Shown one piece after another: positions 8,441 through 17,753 of a stretch of 64,000 nt of DNA. Origin of the DNA: CALAED01 sp036555725 (lineage in GTDB: Bacteria; Actinomycetota; Actinomycetes; Streptosporangiales; Streptosporangiaceae); the NCBI GenBank assembly GCA_036555725.1, contig DATBKU010000090.1:62001-126000 (forward strand). The letters are read 5' to 3'. The position numbers and the translations under genes are program-made. How positions within the stretch are numbered: the first letter of the stretch is position 1; each line of letters begins with the position of its first letter. Below the pieces are notes generated by a model. That model did not search any database and was not told where the DNA came from. It saw only the letters and a list, made by a program, of their open reading frames with translations.

Positions 8441-9421
8441 TCATTCCTTCTCTCTTCGTACGTCCGCGGGCTTGATGTCGTCGCGCAGCCCGCGCCACGA
8501 CGGCGTGCGGAGCCGGTCGTCCTGGGTCCACATGCTGTACGCGACCTCGCCGACGAGCCGCGCCTCCACCCACTGTGCGTCCCTGGCGAACTCGCGCGGC
8601 ACCTCGTTGGCGAACGGGCTGGTCGATCGGCGCAGCGGCCGCAGCAGCTCGGCCATCTCGTCGAGCATGTGGTCGGTGAACCCGGTGCCGACGTGGCCGA
8701 CGAAGCACAGCCCGGGCGTGTCGTACACGCCGAGCAGCAGCGATCCCACGCCGCCCGCGCGGCGCCCCTTGCCCGGCTTCCAGCCGCCGATGACCACATC
8801 GCGGGTGCGGAACTTCTTGATCTTGCGCCAGTAGTCGACCCGCTGACCCGGCCGGTACGGCGAGTCCAGCCGCTTGGCGACCAGGCCCTCCAGGTCCTGC
8901 TCGACGGTGAAGTCGAGCAGCTCGCTCGTCTGGTCGACGTCGCCGCCGTGCAGGTACGACGGTGCCTCGATCGGGCCGTGCGCGAGCTCCAGGCCGTCGA
9001 GCAGCTCCCGCCGGTCGCGGTACGGCACGTCGAACGTGGCGTGCCCGTCGAGGTAGAGCAGGTCGAACACGATGTAGCGCACCGGCACCTCGCGGATCAG
9101 CCGCTGGTGCGGATGGGCGACGTGCATGCGCCGCTGCAGCCGTTCGAAGCTGGGCCGGCCGGCCCGGTCGAACGCCACCACCTCGCCGTCAAGCACCGCC
9201 TGGTGGCCGGGCAACAGGTCGGCGAGCGCGGCGACCTCGGGGTACCGGTCGGCGACCTCGGTGCCCCGTCGTCCGGTCGCCCGCACCGCCTCCCCGGAGA
9301 CGTACGTAATGACGCGGACGCCGTCCCACTTGAGCTCGAGGGCCCAGCGGGCGGCGTCGGAGGGGAGATCGCCGGTCGTGGCGAGCATAGGCTCGACGCG
9401 ACTCGGCATAGGGTCACCCAT
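8441..9421 (-). CDS. ATP-dependent DNA ligase (LigD ligase domain)
   Basis: A 326-residue ATP-dependent ligase with the nucleotidyl-lysine motif ELKWDGVR near residue 30, the DGEVVAF motif, FDLLYLDG, EGLVAKR and the WRKIKK motif V, followed by an OB-fold. Together with the adjacent polymerase gene it makes the equivalent of a two-part LigD. The start is uncertain: I prefer the ATG at 9421 (MGDPMPSR), but 9409 or 9466 are possible. It is divergent from ku, with a LexA-like box in the shared upstream region. Confidence 0.88.
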   Translation of the reverse strand: MGDPMPSRVEPMLATTGDLPSDAARWALELKWDGVRVITYVSGEAVRATGRRGTEVADRYPEVAALADLLPGHQAVLDGEVVAFDRAGRPSFERLQRRMHVAHPHQRLIREVPVRYIVFDLLYLDGHATFDVPYRDRRELLDGLELAHGPIEAPSYLHGGDVDQTSELLDFTVEQDLEGLVAKRLDSPYRPGQRVDYWRKIKKFRTRDVVIGGWKPGKGRRAGGVGSLLLGVYDTPGLCFVGHVGTGFTDHMLDEMAELLRPLRRSTSPFANEVPREFARDAQWVEARLVGEVAYSMWTQDDRLRTPSWRGLRDDIKPADVRREKE

Positions 9422-9507
9422 GTCAGCCTTCTGCCCAGGTTGCGCCTCTGTGATACCAGACGCCATGGATCACGCGAAAGAGGATCAAGCCGGACATATG
9501 GCTCATA

Positions 9508-9523
9508 TCGAACAAATGTGCGA
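9508..9523. promoter_or_regulatory. Candidate LexA (SOS) box between ku and ligase genes
   Basis: The 16 bases match the actinobacterial LexA consensus TCGAAC-N4-GTTCGA at 11 of 12 fixed positions (GTGCGA in the right arm). The site is 36 bases upstream of ku and could also affect the divergent ligase promoter. Confidence 0.55.
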
Positions 9524-9559
9524 AGCTATGCTGAAAGCCCCGGTGGGTAAGGACAGGTC

Positions 9560-10474
9560 ATGCGCAGCATATGGAAAGGCGCGATCTCCTTCGGCCTCGT
9601 GACCATCCCGGTCAAGCTCTACTCGGCCACGGAGCAGAAGGACGTCGCGTTTCACCAGGTGCACCGCAAGGACGGCGGTCGCATCAAGTTCCGGCGGGTC
9701 TGCACCGTAGACGGTGAAGAGGTCCCATACTCCGACGTCGCCAAAGGCTACGAGCTGCCCGGCGGCGAGGTCGTGGTGCTGACCGACGAGGACTTCGCCG
9801 ACCTGCCCCTGTCCACCAGCCGTCGCATCGACGTGCTGCAGTTCTCGGACGCCGACCAGGTCGACCCGATCTACTTCAACAAGTCGTACTACCTGGAGCC
9901 GGACACCAACGGCGACAAGCCCTACGTCCTGCTGCGCAACGCCCTGGAGAGCTCGGGCCGGGTGGCCGTGGTGAAGGTGGCGCTGCGCCAGCGCGAGTCA
10001 CTCGCCACGCTGCGGGTCAGGGACGGCGTGTTCGTGCTGGAGACGATGTTGTGGCCGGATGAGGTCCGCACGCCGGAGTTCCCGTTCCTCGACGAAGACG
10101 TGGACGTTCGGTCGCAGGAGCTCACCATGGCCACGTCGCTCATCGAGACGATGACGGGCGACTTCGACCCCAGTGACTACAAGGACGCCTACCGGGAGGC
10201 GCTGCAGGCCGTCATCGAGGCGAAGGCCGAGGGCAGGGAGGTCGTCCAGCCCGAACCCACCGCCGAGGAGCCGGCCGCCGCCGACCTGCTCAGCGCGCTG
10301 CGCGCGAGCGTCGAGGCCGCGAAGAAGAGCCGCGGCGCCGATGACGATAAGGGCGACGACAAGGGCGACGAGAAGTCCGAGAGCAAGCCCAAGCGGTCGA
10401 GCACGAGCAAGAAGACCGAGTCCAAGAAGACCACGACGAAGAAGGCCCCGGCCAAGAGCCGCAAGACCGCCTGA
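9560..10474 (+). CDS. ku: Ku DNA end-binding protein (NHEJ)
   Basis: A 304-residue bacterial Ku. It begins with the hallmark MRSIWKGAISFGLV and continues with the HRKDGGRIKFRRVC bridge region and the LETMLWPDEVR segment of the beta-barrel core, ending at about residue 250. Beyond the core lies a roughly 50-residue Lys/Ser/Thr-rich tail with KKT and KKAPAK repeats, like extended actinobacterial Ku proteins whose basic tails bind DNA. As a homodimer it threads onto double-strand ends and recruits the LigD parts encoded divergently next door. A LexA-like box precedes it. Confidence 0.95.
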   Translation: MRSIWKGAISFGLVTIPVKLYSATEQKDVAFHQVHRKDGGRIKFRRVCTVDGEEVPYSDVAKGYELPGGEVVVLTDEDFADLPLSTSRRIDVLQFSDADQVDPIYFNKSYYLEPDTNGDKPYVLLRNALESSGRVAVVKVALRQRESLATLRVRDGVFVLETMLWPDEVRTPEFPFLDEDVDVRSQELTMATSLIETMTGDFDPSDYKDAYREALQAVIEAKAEGREVVQPEPTAEEPAAADLLSALRASVEAAKKSRGADDDKGDDKGDEKSESKPKRSSTSKKTESKKTTTKKAPAKSRKTA

Positions 10475-10542
10475 CAGACCGCGTCAGGACATGAACCCGC
10501 GGTAGCGTCCGCGTTAACTCTTGGCGGGTATCGTCCTTCTCC

Positions 10543-11463
10543 ATGAGCGAGCCGATTCCGATCTGGCCGGGCGAGGAGATCTCACTCGGAGATCGCTCGG
10601 TCTTCGTACGGTCGGCCCCGGGGAGCAACGGATCCGGTCCCGCCGAGGCCGGACTGTACGTCCACGGGCTGGCGGGGTCCGCGACCAACTGGACCGACCT
10701 GATGGCCCAGCTGTCCGACGTCCTCGCCGGCGACGCGATCGACCTGCCCGGCTTCGGCTACTCGCCTCCGCCGCCCGACCGGGACTACTCGGTCGACGCG
10801 CACGCCCGTACGGTGGCGCAGGTCATCGAGCGGCGCGGCCGCGGGCCGGTGCACCTGTTCGGCAACTCGCTCGGCGGCGCGGTGGCGACGCGACTGGCGG
10901 CCCGCCGGCCCGACCTCGTCCGAACGCTCACCCTGATCTCCCCGGCCCTGCCGGACCTGCGGCCCCGGCTCGGTCCGTCCCGGATCCTCGTCGCCTCCGT
11001 ACCGGGCGTCGGCGAATGGGCGCTGCGCCGGGTGCTGGCCGTCCCGCCCGAGCGGCGGGTCAAGGCGTCCCTCGAGATGATCTACTCCGATCCGAGCCTC
11101 ATGCACCCGGCCCGGCTGCGCGAGCTGATCGCCGAGATCCGCCGCCGCGACGCGTTGGACTACTCGGCGCCGGCGGTGCTGGGCGCGGCCCGCGGGATCG
11201 TTTCGGAGTTCCTCCGGCGCGGTCGCCGCTCGCTGTGGCGCGACGCGGCCAGGGTGCAGGCGCCCACGCTGCTGCTGTACGGCGGGCGCGACCGGATCGT
11301 CGACGCCCGGATGGCGGGCCGGGCATATCGGATCTTTCCGCACGCGCGCGTGGTCGTGCTTCCGGGCGTCGGGCACGTCGCGCAGATGGAGCGGCCCGAG
11401 CTCGTCGCCAGGGAGTTCCGCGCCCTCCTCGCCGACTCCCGGGAGGCCGGGCTCGCGGTGTGA
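10543..11463 (+). CDS. Alpha/beta hydrolase
   Basis: A 306-residue alpha/beta-hydrolase. The N-terminal YVHGLAG oxyanion loop, the GNSLGG nucleophile elbow (Ser near 109), the YGGRDRIVD acid loop and the GVGHVAQME catalytic His are all in order. A cap-domain insertion sits between the elbow and the acid loop. It lacks a signal peptide and is likely cytoplasmic; the substrate is unknown. It precedes moeZ by 115 bases, but moeZ has its own sigma-R-type promoter, so the two need not be co-transcribed. Confidence 0.85.
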   Translation: MSEPIPIWPGEEISLGDRSVFVRSAPGSNGSGPAEAGLYVHGLAGSATNWTDLMAQLSDVLAGDAIDLPGFGYSPPPPDRDYSVDAHARTVAQVIERRGRGPVHLFGNSLGGAVATRLAARRPDLVRTLTLISPALPDLRPRLGPSRILVASVPGVGEWALRRVLAVPPERRVKASLEMIYSDPSLMHPARLRELIAEIRRRDALDYSAPAVLGAARGIVSEFLRRGRRSLWRDAARVQAPTLLLYGGRDRIVDARMAGRAYRIFPHARVVVLPGVGHVAQMERPELVAREFRALLADSREAGLAV

Positions 11464-11482
11464 CCGCGCTACTTCCCATACG

Positions 11483-11508
11483 GGAATGTGCGACGCCGTG
11501 GCAAGGTT
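11483..11508 (+). promoter_or_regulatory. Sigma-R (SigH-type) promoter for moeZ
   Basis: GGAAT (11483-11487), an 18-base spacer and GTT (11506-11508), 70 bases upstream of the moeZ start. It matches the SigR/SigH consensus exactly. The mycobacterial moeZ homologue (moeB1, Rv3206c) is recalled as a SigH target, which agrees with this reading. Confidence 0.7.
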
Positions 11509-11578
11509 GTGCCTCAACGGAGCTGTCCGGCCCCGCAGTCGTTAGAACCCGCCCAGTGCGAGCACAGGAGCTTTAACC

Positions 11579-12760
11579 GTGTCGCTGCCACCGTTGGTCG
11601 AGCCCGCCGAGGGCCTGTCCGTCGACGAGGTACGCCGCTACTCGCGGCACCTGATCATCCCCGACGTCGGGATGGCGGGCCAGAAGCGCCTCAAGAACGC
11701 CAAGGTGCTCGTGGTGGGCGCCGGTGGCCTGGGCTCACCGGCCCTGCTGTACCTCGCCGCCGCGGGCGTGGGCACGCTGGGCGTCGTCGACTTCGACGTC
11801 GTCGACGAGTCCAACCTGCAGCGCCAGATCATTCACGGCCAGTCGGACGTGGGCCGGCCCAAGACCGAGTCCGCCGCGGCGTCGGTCCGCGAGATCAATC
11901 CGTTCGTGAACGTGGTCGTGCACAACGAGGCGCTGACGAACGACAACGTCATGGACATCTTCCGCGGCTACGACCTGATCATCGACGGCACGGACAACTT
12001 CGCCACCCGCTACATGGTCAACGACGCCGCCGTACTGCTCGGCAAGCCGTACGTGTGGGGGTCGATCTACCGGTTCGACGGGCAGGCGAGCGTGTTCTGG
12101 GCCGAGCACGGACCGTGCTACCGCTGCCTCTACCCCGAGCCCCCGCCACCCGGCATGGTGCCCTCGTGCGCCGAGGGCGGCGTGCTGGGCGTGCTGTGCG
12201 CGTCGATCGGCTCGATCCAGGTCAACGAGGCGATCAAGCTGATCACGGGCATCGGCGACCCGCTCGTCGGCCGGCTCACGATCTACGATGCGCTCGAGAT
12301 GAGCTACCGGCAGGTCAAGGTCAAGAAGGACCCCGAGTGCCCGCTGTGCGGGAAGAACCCGACGGTCACCGAGCTGCTCGACGACTACGAGGCGTTCTGC
12401 GGCGTGGTGTCCGACGAGGCGGCCGCGGCCGCCGCGGGTTCCACGATCACGGCGACCGAGCTCAAGGCGATGCAGGACCGCGACGACGACATCTTCCTCG
12501 TCGACGTGCGCGAGCCGAACGAGTACGAGATCGTCTCGATCCCGGGCGCGACCCTGATCCCGAAGGGCGAGTTCCTGTCCGGCGACGCGCTGGAGCGGAT
12601 GCCGCAGGACAAGAAGATCGTGTTGCACTGCAAGTCGGGCGCACGCAGCGCCGAGTGCCTGGCCGTCCTGCACGACGCCGGCTTCGCCGACGCCGTCCAC
12701 GTCGGCGGCGGGGTGCTCGCCTGGGTCAACCAGATCGATCCGAGCCTGCCTTCCTACTGA
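11579..12760 (+). CDS. moeZ: Adenylyltransferase/sulfurtransferase MoeZ
   Basis: A 393-residue fusion of a ThiF/MoeB E1-like adenylating domain (GAGGLGSP nucleotide loop near residue 43; CYRC at about 181 and CPLCG at about 257 as the zinc pairs) and a C-terminal rhodanese domain with active Cys in HCKSGARS. It adenylates the C-terminus of small ubiquitin-like sulfur carriers such as MoaD or CysO and loads sulfur as thiocarboxylate, serving molybdopterin, cysteine or thio-metabolite synthesis. GTG start with AGGAG eight bases upstream. A sigma-R-type promoter ties it to thiol stress. Confidence 0.95.
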   Translation: MSLPPLVEPAEGLSVDEVRRYSRHLIIPDVGMAGQKRLKNAKVLVVGAGGLGSPALLYLAAAGVGTLGVVDFDVVDESNLQRQIIHGQSDVGRPKTESAAASVREINPFVNVVVHNEALTNDNVMDIFRGYDLIIDGTDNFATRYMVNDAAVLLGKPYVWGSIYRFDGQASVFWAEHGPCYRCLYPEPPPPGMVPSCAEGGVLGVLCASIGSIQVNEAIKLITGIGDPLVGRLTIYDALEMSYRQVKVKKDPECPLCGKNPTVTELLDDYEAFCGVVSDEAAAAAAGSTITATELKAMQDRDDDIFLVDVREPNEYEIVSIPGATLIPKGEFLSGDALERMPQDKKIVLHCKSGARSAECLAVLHDAGFADAVHVGGGVLAWVNQIDPSLPSY

Positions 12761-12826
12761 CCCTTCTAGTCCGTCCTCCCGCGGACTGTCGCCAGATCCA
12801 CCCCGCGCCGCCGCGCGCGGGGTGGC

Positions 12827-13558
12827 TCATTTCTGGGTGTCATTTCGGGGTGAGTAGTCCAGGCCGAGCGTCGGCGTCACCTCGGCGAGCATGAGCTCGA
12901 ACATCGGCGCCGCGTCCTCCAGGCAGAAGCCGAGGTGCCCGAACACCTCGAGGCTCACGAACCCCTGCAGGCGGATCCAGCACGCCAGGAACCGCACCAT
13001 GCCACCGATGGGCAGCTCGGGGGAGCCGAGTATCTCCCGGTAGCGCTCCAGCGACTCGCGCAACTCCGGGTCGATCTCGTCGTCGGCCGGTACGTCGAAC
13101 GGCTTCTTATGCCACAGCTCTAGGAACAGGCCCAGGAACTCCCGGGCGAACCGGCGCCCGGACTCCTCGGCGACATCGCCCTTCTCCACCTCCAAGCCCG
13201 GTACCGGGACGCCGAACAGCAGGCCGTACTCCTGCTTGTGAGCCAGTGCCCAGCGGCGGAACTCCTTGGCCGCCGCCACGAACTTCCCGGTCATGTCGGT
13301 CCCTGGCGCGGCGTGGATCGCGGCGTGCACGTCCTCGGTGAGGTCGTTGAAGACGTCGCCGACGAGGTGCCGCACCAGCTCCTCGTGGTTGTCGAAGTAG
13401 CGGTAGAGCGCGGGCGCGGTCATCCCCATCTCGCGGGCCACGGCGCGCAGCGTCACCGCCTCCGGCCCCTCGTCGACCAGAATCCGCCGCGCCGTCTGCG
13501 TGATCTCACGCATCGTCGCGGCTCGTACTCGTTCTCTTCTGGTCTCGGGCCTAACCAT
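12827..13558 (-). CDS. TetR family regulator of the adjacent MMPL exporter
   Basis: A 243-residue TetR-type repressor with an N-terminal helix-turn-helix (TARRILVDEGPEAVTLRAVA, then MTAPALYRYFDNHEELV) and a WHG/TetR_C_33-like helical domain. The ATG at 13558 (MVRPETRRER) gives normal family length; the upstream ATG at 13648 would add 30 odd residues and run through the operator region. It is divergent from the MMPL gene, with two GTTAAC sites and a longer inverted repeat between them, so it most likely represses that transporter and itself. Confidence 0.9.
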   Translation of the reverse strand: MVRPETRRERVRAATMREITQTARRILVDEGPEAVTLRAVAREMGMTAPALYRYFDNHEELVRHLVGDVFNDLTEDVHAAIHAAPGTDMTGKFVAAAKEFRRWALAHKQEYGLLFGVPVPGLEVEKGDVAEESGRRFAREFLGLFLELWHKKPFDVPADDEIDPELRESLERYREILGSPELPIGGMVRFLACWIRLQGFVSLEVFGHLGFCLEDAAPMFELMLAEVTPTLGLDYSPRNDTQK

Positions 13559-13619
13559 GAGCTCGCTCCGCTCGCCGGCGCATCCCCCGCATGATCCCTC
13601 AAAAACAGCATTGACGAAA

Positions 13620-13669
13620 GTGAACGTCGTATGCAATGTTAACAGCATTCGCTAGTTAACGTCGTTCAC
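13620..13669. promoter_or_regulatory. Probable TetR operator between regulator and MMPL genes
   Basis: GTGAACG (13620-13626) and its complement CGTTCAC (13663-13669) flank two copies of the palindrome GTTAAC (13638-13643 and 13655-13660) placed 17 bases apart. The position between the divergent starts suits a TetR-family autorepressor. Confidence 0.6.
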
Positions 13670-13713
13670 GACAGTGACAGGCCGTAAGACCTGTCGGAGG
13701 GCTACGGAGGGTC

Positions 13714-15924
13714 ATGATGTTCGAGGGCTGGGGCCGCTTCGTCTACCGGCGCCGACGGCCGGTGTTGGTGGTGGCGATGCTCGCCATCGCGTTCGCGGCG
13801 ATCTGGGGTACGGGGGTGTTCGGTGCCCTCAAGTCGTCCGGCGGCTTCGAGGCGCCGGGCAGCGATAGCGACAAGGCGACGCAGATCGTCGAACGGGATC
13901 TCGGACGCGGCGGAGCCGATGTCGTGGTCCTCTATCGCAGTCAGCAGCGAACCGTCGACGATCCGGCGTACCGGGCGGCCGTCACCCGGGCACTGGCCGC
14001 CCTGCCGCCCGGCAAGGTCGCCGCCACCACGACCTACTGGTCCGCCCCGTCACCCCAGCAGGCGCCGCAGTTCGTCAGCGCCGACCGCCGCGAGACGTAC
14101 GCGGTCGTGCAGATGGCGGGCGCGGACCCGCAGACGCGCCGCGACAACTTCGAGGCGATCCGGGATCGGCTGCGCCAGGCCGACGGACTGACCGCCCGGC
14201 TGGGCGGCAATGTGGCGACCGAGACCGCCGTCACCGAGCGCGTGTCGGAGGACATCGGCAAGGCCGAGGGAATGGCGATGCCGGCCCTGCTGGTCCTGCT
14301 CGTGGTCATCTTCGGCGGTCTGGCCGCGGCGAGCCTGCCGCTGGCCGTCGGCGGCATGGCCATCCTCGGGTCCTTCACGGCGCTGCGCCTGCTCACCCTC
14401 GGCACCGACGTGTCGATCTTCGCGGTCAACATCACGACGTTCCTCGGGCTGGGCCTGGCCATCGACTACGGGCTGTTCATCGTGGCCAGGTTCCGGGAGG
14501 AGCTGGCCAGGCAGGCAGAAACGGGCGACCGGGCCGCCGTGGTGCAGGCCGCGCTGGCCAGGACGATGGCCACCGCCGGCCGTACCGTCGCCGTCTCCGG
14601 CGTCACGGTCGCGGTGTCGCTGGCCGGGCTGATGCTGGTCCCGCAGATGTTCCTGCGCTCGATGGGGTACGGCGGCGTCGCGACCGTGCTGGTGTGCATG
14701 CTGGCCGCGCTGACCGTGTTGCCCGCGCTGCTGGCCGTGCTCGGGCCCCGCGTCAACGCGCTGTCCGTACGGCGGCTGTTCCGCCGCCGGTCCCGCACCG
14801 GGTACCCGGTGCGGGAGAGCGGCGGCCTGCTGGCCGGCGGGGGTGCCTGGCACCGCCTGGCGCGCAGCGTCATGCGGCGCCCGGTGCTGTACGTCGTGGC
14901 CACGGTGACGCTGCTGCTGGCGCTCGGCACGCCGTTCCTGCACATCAGCTGGGGCGGGGTGGACAGCAAGGTGCTGCCCGCCGGGACCGAGGCGCGAGTG
15001 GTCGCAGAGGCGCTGGAGCAGGACTTCCCGCGCAACGCCACGGCCCCGATCGACGTCGTGGTCACCGGCCGCACCGACCCCATCGCGTTCGCGGAGCGGC
15101 TCCGGCAGGTGCCCGGTGTCACCGGCGCCCAGGTAACCGGAGCGAAGGGCGACACGGCCAGGATCTCGCTGCGGTACGACGCCGACCCCATGTCCACGTC
15201 CGCCCGTGACCTCGTGCAGCGGGTACGGGACGTGCCGCCCCCGGCGGGCACCCAGGTGTACGTGGGCGGCCCGACGGCCGAGTTGAGCGACCAGCTGGCG
15301 AGCCTGGGCAGCGCGCTGCCGCGGGTGGCCCTCGTGGTCGGGCTGGCGACCTTCGTGCTGCTGTTCCTGGCCTTCGGCTCGGTGGTACTGCCGATCAAGG
15401 CGATTCTGGTGAACATGCTGTCGCTGTCGGCGACGTTCGGCGTGGTCGTGTGGATTTTCCAGGACGGGCACCTGTCCGGGCTGCTGGACTTCACCGCCAC
15501 CGGGTCGATCGGGCCCGCCATGCCGATCCTGATGCTCGCCATGCTGTTCGGGCTGTCGATGGACTACGAGCTGTTCCTGCTCTCCCGGGTACGCGAGCAG
15601 TACGACCTGACCGGCGTCAACACCGACGCGGTGGCGACGGGTCTGCAGCGCACCGGCGGCATCATCACCAGCGCGGCGCTGCTGTTCCTCGTCGTGATCG
15701 GGGCGTTCTCCACCTCGGGCATCACGTTCATCAAGATGACCGGGGTGGGCATGGCGATCGCGCTGCTGGTCGACGCGACGATCGTCCGGGCGGTGCTGGT
15801 GCCGGCCGCGATGCGCCTGCTCGGCCGGGTCAACTGGTGGGCGCCGGGACCGCTGGGTCGCCTCTACCGCCGGTACGGCATCCGCGAGGAGAGCGCCCCG
15901 GTCGAGCTGGAACCCGTGGGCTAG
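13714..15924 (+). CDS. MMPL/RND family membrane transporter
   Basis: A 736-residue, 12-helix RND-superfamily protein of the MMPL type: one N-terminal helix (about residues 14-35), a large extracellular loop, five helices with the GLGLAIDYGLFIVARFREE signature near 250, then the same pattern repeated with LFGLSMDYELFLLSRVREQ near 625. The two Asp-Tyr pairs are the proton-relay positions of the family. It exports lipids or other hydrophobic compounds with proton motive force. ATG-ATG start with GGAGGG upstream; control is by the divergent TetR. Its stop codon overlaps the end of the convergent ROK kinase gene. Confidence 0.93.
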   Translation: MMFEGWGRFVYRRRRPVLVVAMLAIAFAAIWGTGVFGALKSSGGFEAPGSDSDKATQIVERDLGRGGADVVVLYRSQQRTVDDPAYRAAVTRALAALPPGKVAATTTYWSAPSPQQAPQFVSADRRETYAVVQMAGADPQTRRDNFEAIRDRLRQADGLTARLGGNVATETAVTERVSEDIGKAEGMAMPALLVLLVVIFGGLAAASLPLAVGGMAILGSFTALRLLTLGTDVSIFAVNITTFLGLGLAIDYGLFIVARFREELARQAETGDRAAVVQAALARTMATAGRTVAVSGVTVAVSLAGLMLVPQMFLRSMGYGGVATVLVCMLAALTVLPALLAVLGPRVNALSVRRLFRRRSRTGYPVRESGGLLAGGGAWHRLARSVMRRPVLYVVATVTLLLALGTPFLHISWGGVDSKVLPAGTEARVVAEALEQDFPRNATAPIDVVVTGRTDPIAFAERLRQVPGVTGAQVTGAKGDTARISLRYDADPMSTSARDLVQRVRDVPPPAGTQVYVGGPTAELSDQLASLGSALPRVALVVGLATFVLLFLAFGSVVLPIKAILVNMLSLSATFGVVVWIFQDGHLSGLLDFTATGSIGPAMPILMLAMLFGLSMDYELFLLSRVREQYDLTGVNTDAVATGLQRTGGIITSAALLFLVVIGAFSTSGITFIKMTGVGMAIALLVDATIVRAVLVPAAMRLLGRVNWWAPGPLGRLYRRYGIREESAPVELEPVG

Positions 15925-16853
15925 GCGGAGACGCGCTGCCAGGCGAGCAGGGCGGCGCCGAGCAGGCCCGCCCGGTCGCCGAGCCCGGCCCGTACGATGT
16001 CTGGCCGCCGCTGGAAGGTGAGGCGCGCGGCCAGCGCCGTACGTACCGGGGCGAGCAGCACCTCGCCGCATTCGGCCAGCCCCCCGCCGACGACGATCAG
16101 CCGCGGCGCGCAGATGGACACGTACGCGTGCAGGGCCGTCGCCAGGCCGTCCACCGCACGCCGCCAGATCTCCTCGGCCAGCGGTTCGCGGTCGGCGGCC
16201 AGCCGGGCCACGTCCGCGGCGCCGATCGGGCCGCAGTTGACCCGGCGCTCGGCGTACCGTCGCGCGATCGCCGCGGCCGACGCCACGGTCTCCAGGCAGC
16301 CGCGCCCGCCGCAGCCGCACGGCTCGCCCGCCGGATCGACCTGCATGTGCCCGATTTCGCCCGCGTAGCCACCGCCGGTGTACGGCCTGCCGTCGAGGAT
16401 CATGGCCCCCGCGATCCCGGTGCCGATCGGGAGGAACAGCATGTCGCGGGCGCCGCGTCCGGCGCCCAGCTCGAGCTCGGCGAGCCCGCCGGCCCGTACG
16501 TCGTGGCCGACGGCGGTGGGCAGCCCGGACCATTTGGCCAGGTGCTCGCCGAGCGGAAAGTCGCGCCACCCGACGTTGGCGGAGAACACCACCGTGCCCG
16601 TCGTCTCCTCGACGATCCCCGGCATCGCCACCCCGGCCGCGACTGGCGTACGGCCCAGCTCCCGGCTCGTGCCGACCATCTCGTCGAGGAGGTTCAGCAG
16701 CCGGTCGGCCACCGCGTCCGGGCCGTCTTCACGTCCGGTGTCGGCCACCCGATCGGCCAGTACGCGGGCGCCACCGTCAGCGCCTGGGTCGACGATCCCG
16801 GCCTTGATCCGGGTCCCGCCGACATCCAGCGCGACAACGCAGGAGTCCCCCAT
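15921..16853 (-). CDS. ROK family sugar kinase (glucokinase-like)
   Basis: A 310-residue ROK protein without a DNA-binding domain, so a kinase and not a repressor. It shows the DVGGTRIKAGIVD phosphate loop near residue 9, the NDxRA-like VGHDVRAGGLAE catalytic Asp region, and the zinc motif CGCGGRGCLE. Such proteins phosphorylate glucose or related hexoses with ATP. I start it at the ATG at 16853, preceded by AGGAG; the open frame upstream is not homologous. No sugar transporter is next to it. Confidence 0.9.
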   Translation of the reverse strand: MGDSCVVALDVGGTRIKAGIVDPGADGGARVLADRVADTGREDGPDAVADRLLNLLDEMVGTSRELGRTPVAAGVAMPGIVEETTGTVVFSANVGWRDFPLGEHLAKWSGLPTAVGHDVRAGGLAELELGAGRGARDMLFLPIGTGIAGAMILDGRPYTGGGYAGEIGHMQVDPAGEPCGCGGRGCLETVASAAAIARRYAERRVNCGPIGAADVARLAADREPLAEEIWRRAVDGLATALHAYVSICAPRLIVVGGGLAECGEVLLAPVRTALAARLTFQRRPDIVRAGLGDRAGLLGAALLAWQRVSA

Positions 16854-17006
16854 TACCCGCTCCTGTCCTGGTCCTGATCCCATTCGTTGGTCGCTGGAAT
16901 CATGCCGTGTCCGGCGCGGTCCCGGAAAGGCGGCGTGCGGCGAGGAGACGCCGGCTTGATCCCGGCCGTAACCCTCCACGTGACAATGGCCAAGTAATGT
17001 ACTCAC

Positions 17007-17753
17007 GTGTTCGATGCCCCGCGGGAGCCGTTCGCCCCTCCCTCCGTCCCGCCGCGTCGTCCCGCCCGCCGGATCATCGCCGGTCTCGGCGCACTGTTGT
17101 GTCTCGCCGTCGCCGCCGTGGCGGGCGTCAAGTTTGTCGGTGAGCTGACCCGCTCGCCCACCGGTGTGGAACGCGACCGCGCCGCCCTGCGCGAGGTCGC
17201 CCAGCGCTGGCAGACGTGGCCGGCCGGAAAGATCTTCCCGGACACGCTGCCGTACACACTGGACGTCGGCGGCGCGGAGAAGGCGCGCCGGGTGGGCATC
17301 GACCCTGGCGGTTCGACCTGCGACGCGGCCGTGGAGCCGAAGGTGGCCGCCACCCTGCGCGGGTCCGGCTGCCGCGCCGCGCTCCGGGCGACCTACCTTG
17401 ACCAGCTGCAGGGCCTGGCGATCACGGTGGGCGTCGTGGCCTTCCCCGACGACCGGTCGGCCGCGCAGGCCAAGTCGAGGCTGCCCAAGACCCCGGGGCT
17501 GCGGGCGCTCGCGCTGCCCGGCTCGGTAGTCTCGCGGTTCGGCGACAGCGCCCGGCAGAACTCGGTGGCCAGGCAGTCCGGGCCATACGTCGTGCTGGCT
17601 GTCATCGGGTACGCCGACGGGCGTCCGGCCGCGAAGACCAAGCAGAAACAGACCGACCTCTACACCATCGCGCCGCAGCTCGCCGAGGCGGTGCTGACCC
17701 CGTTGGCGGCGCGGGCCGCGGTCGACTGCTCCCAGGAGGTCTGGTCATGCTGA
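17007..17753 (+). CDS. Membrane-anchored hypothetical protein coupled to the S8 protease
   Basis: A 248-residue protein with a proline/arginine-rich cytoplasmic N-terminus, one membrane helix at about residues 24-45 (IIAGLGALLCLAVAAVAGV) and an outside domain with four cysteines (CDAAVE, GCRAA and two in the last 10 residues) that could form disulfides. I do not recognise the domain. Its stop overlaps the ATG of the mycosin-like protease gene (ATGCTGA), so the two are translationally coupled and probably act together at the cell surface. GTG start. Confidence 0.75.
   Translation: MFDAPREPFAPPSVPPRRPARRIIAGLGALLCLAVAAVAGVKFVGELTRSPTGVERDRAALREVAQRWQTWPAGKIFPDTLPYTLDVGGAEKARRVGIDPGGSTCDAAVEPKVAATLRGSGCRAALRATYLDQLQGLAITVGVVAFPDDRSAAQAKSRLPKTPGLRALALPGSVVSRFGDSARQNSVARQSGPYVVLAVIGYADGRPAAKTKQKQTDLYTIAPQLAEAVLTPLAARAAVDCSQEVWSC

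Noticed and set aside
13559..13648. N-terminal extension of the MMPL-linked TetR
   Set aside because: It has no homology to the family and would overlap the operator region.
16896..16921. Possible sigma-R promoter before the 17007 gene
   Set aside because: GGAAT-N18 is followed by GTC and not GTT; the -10 element does not match.
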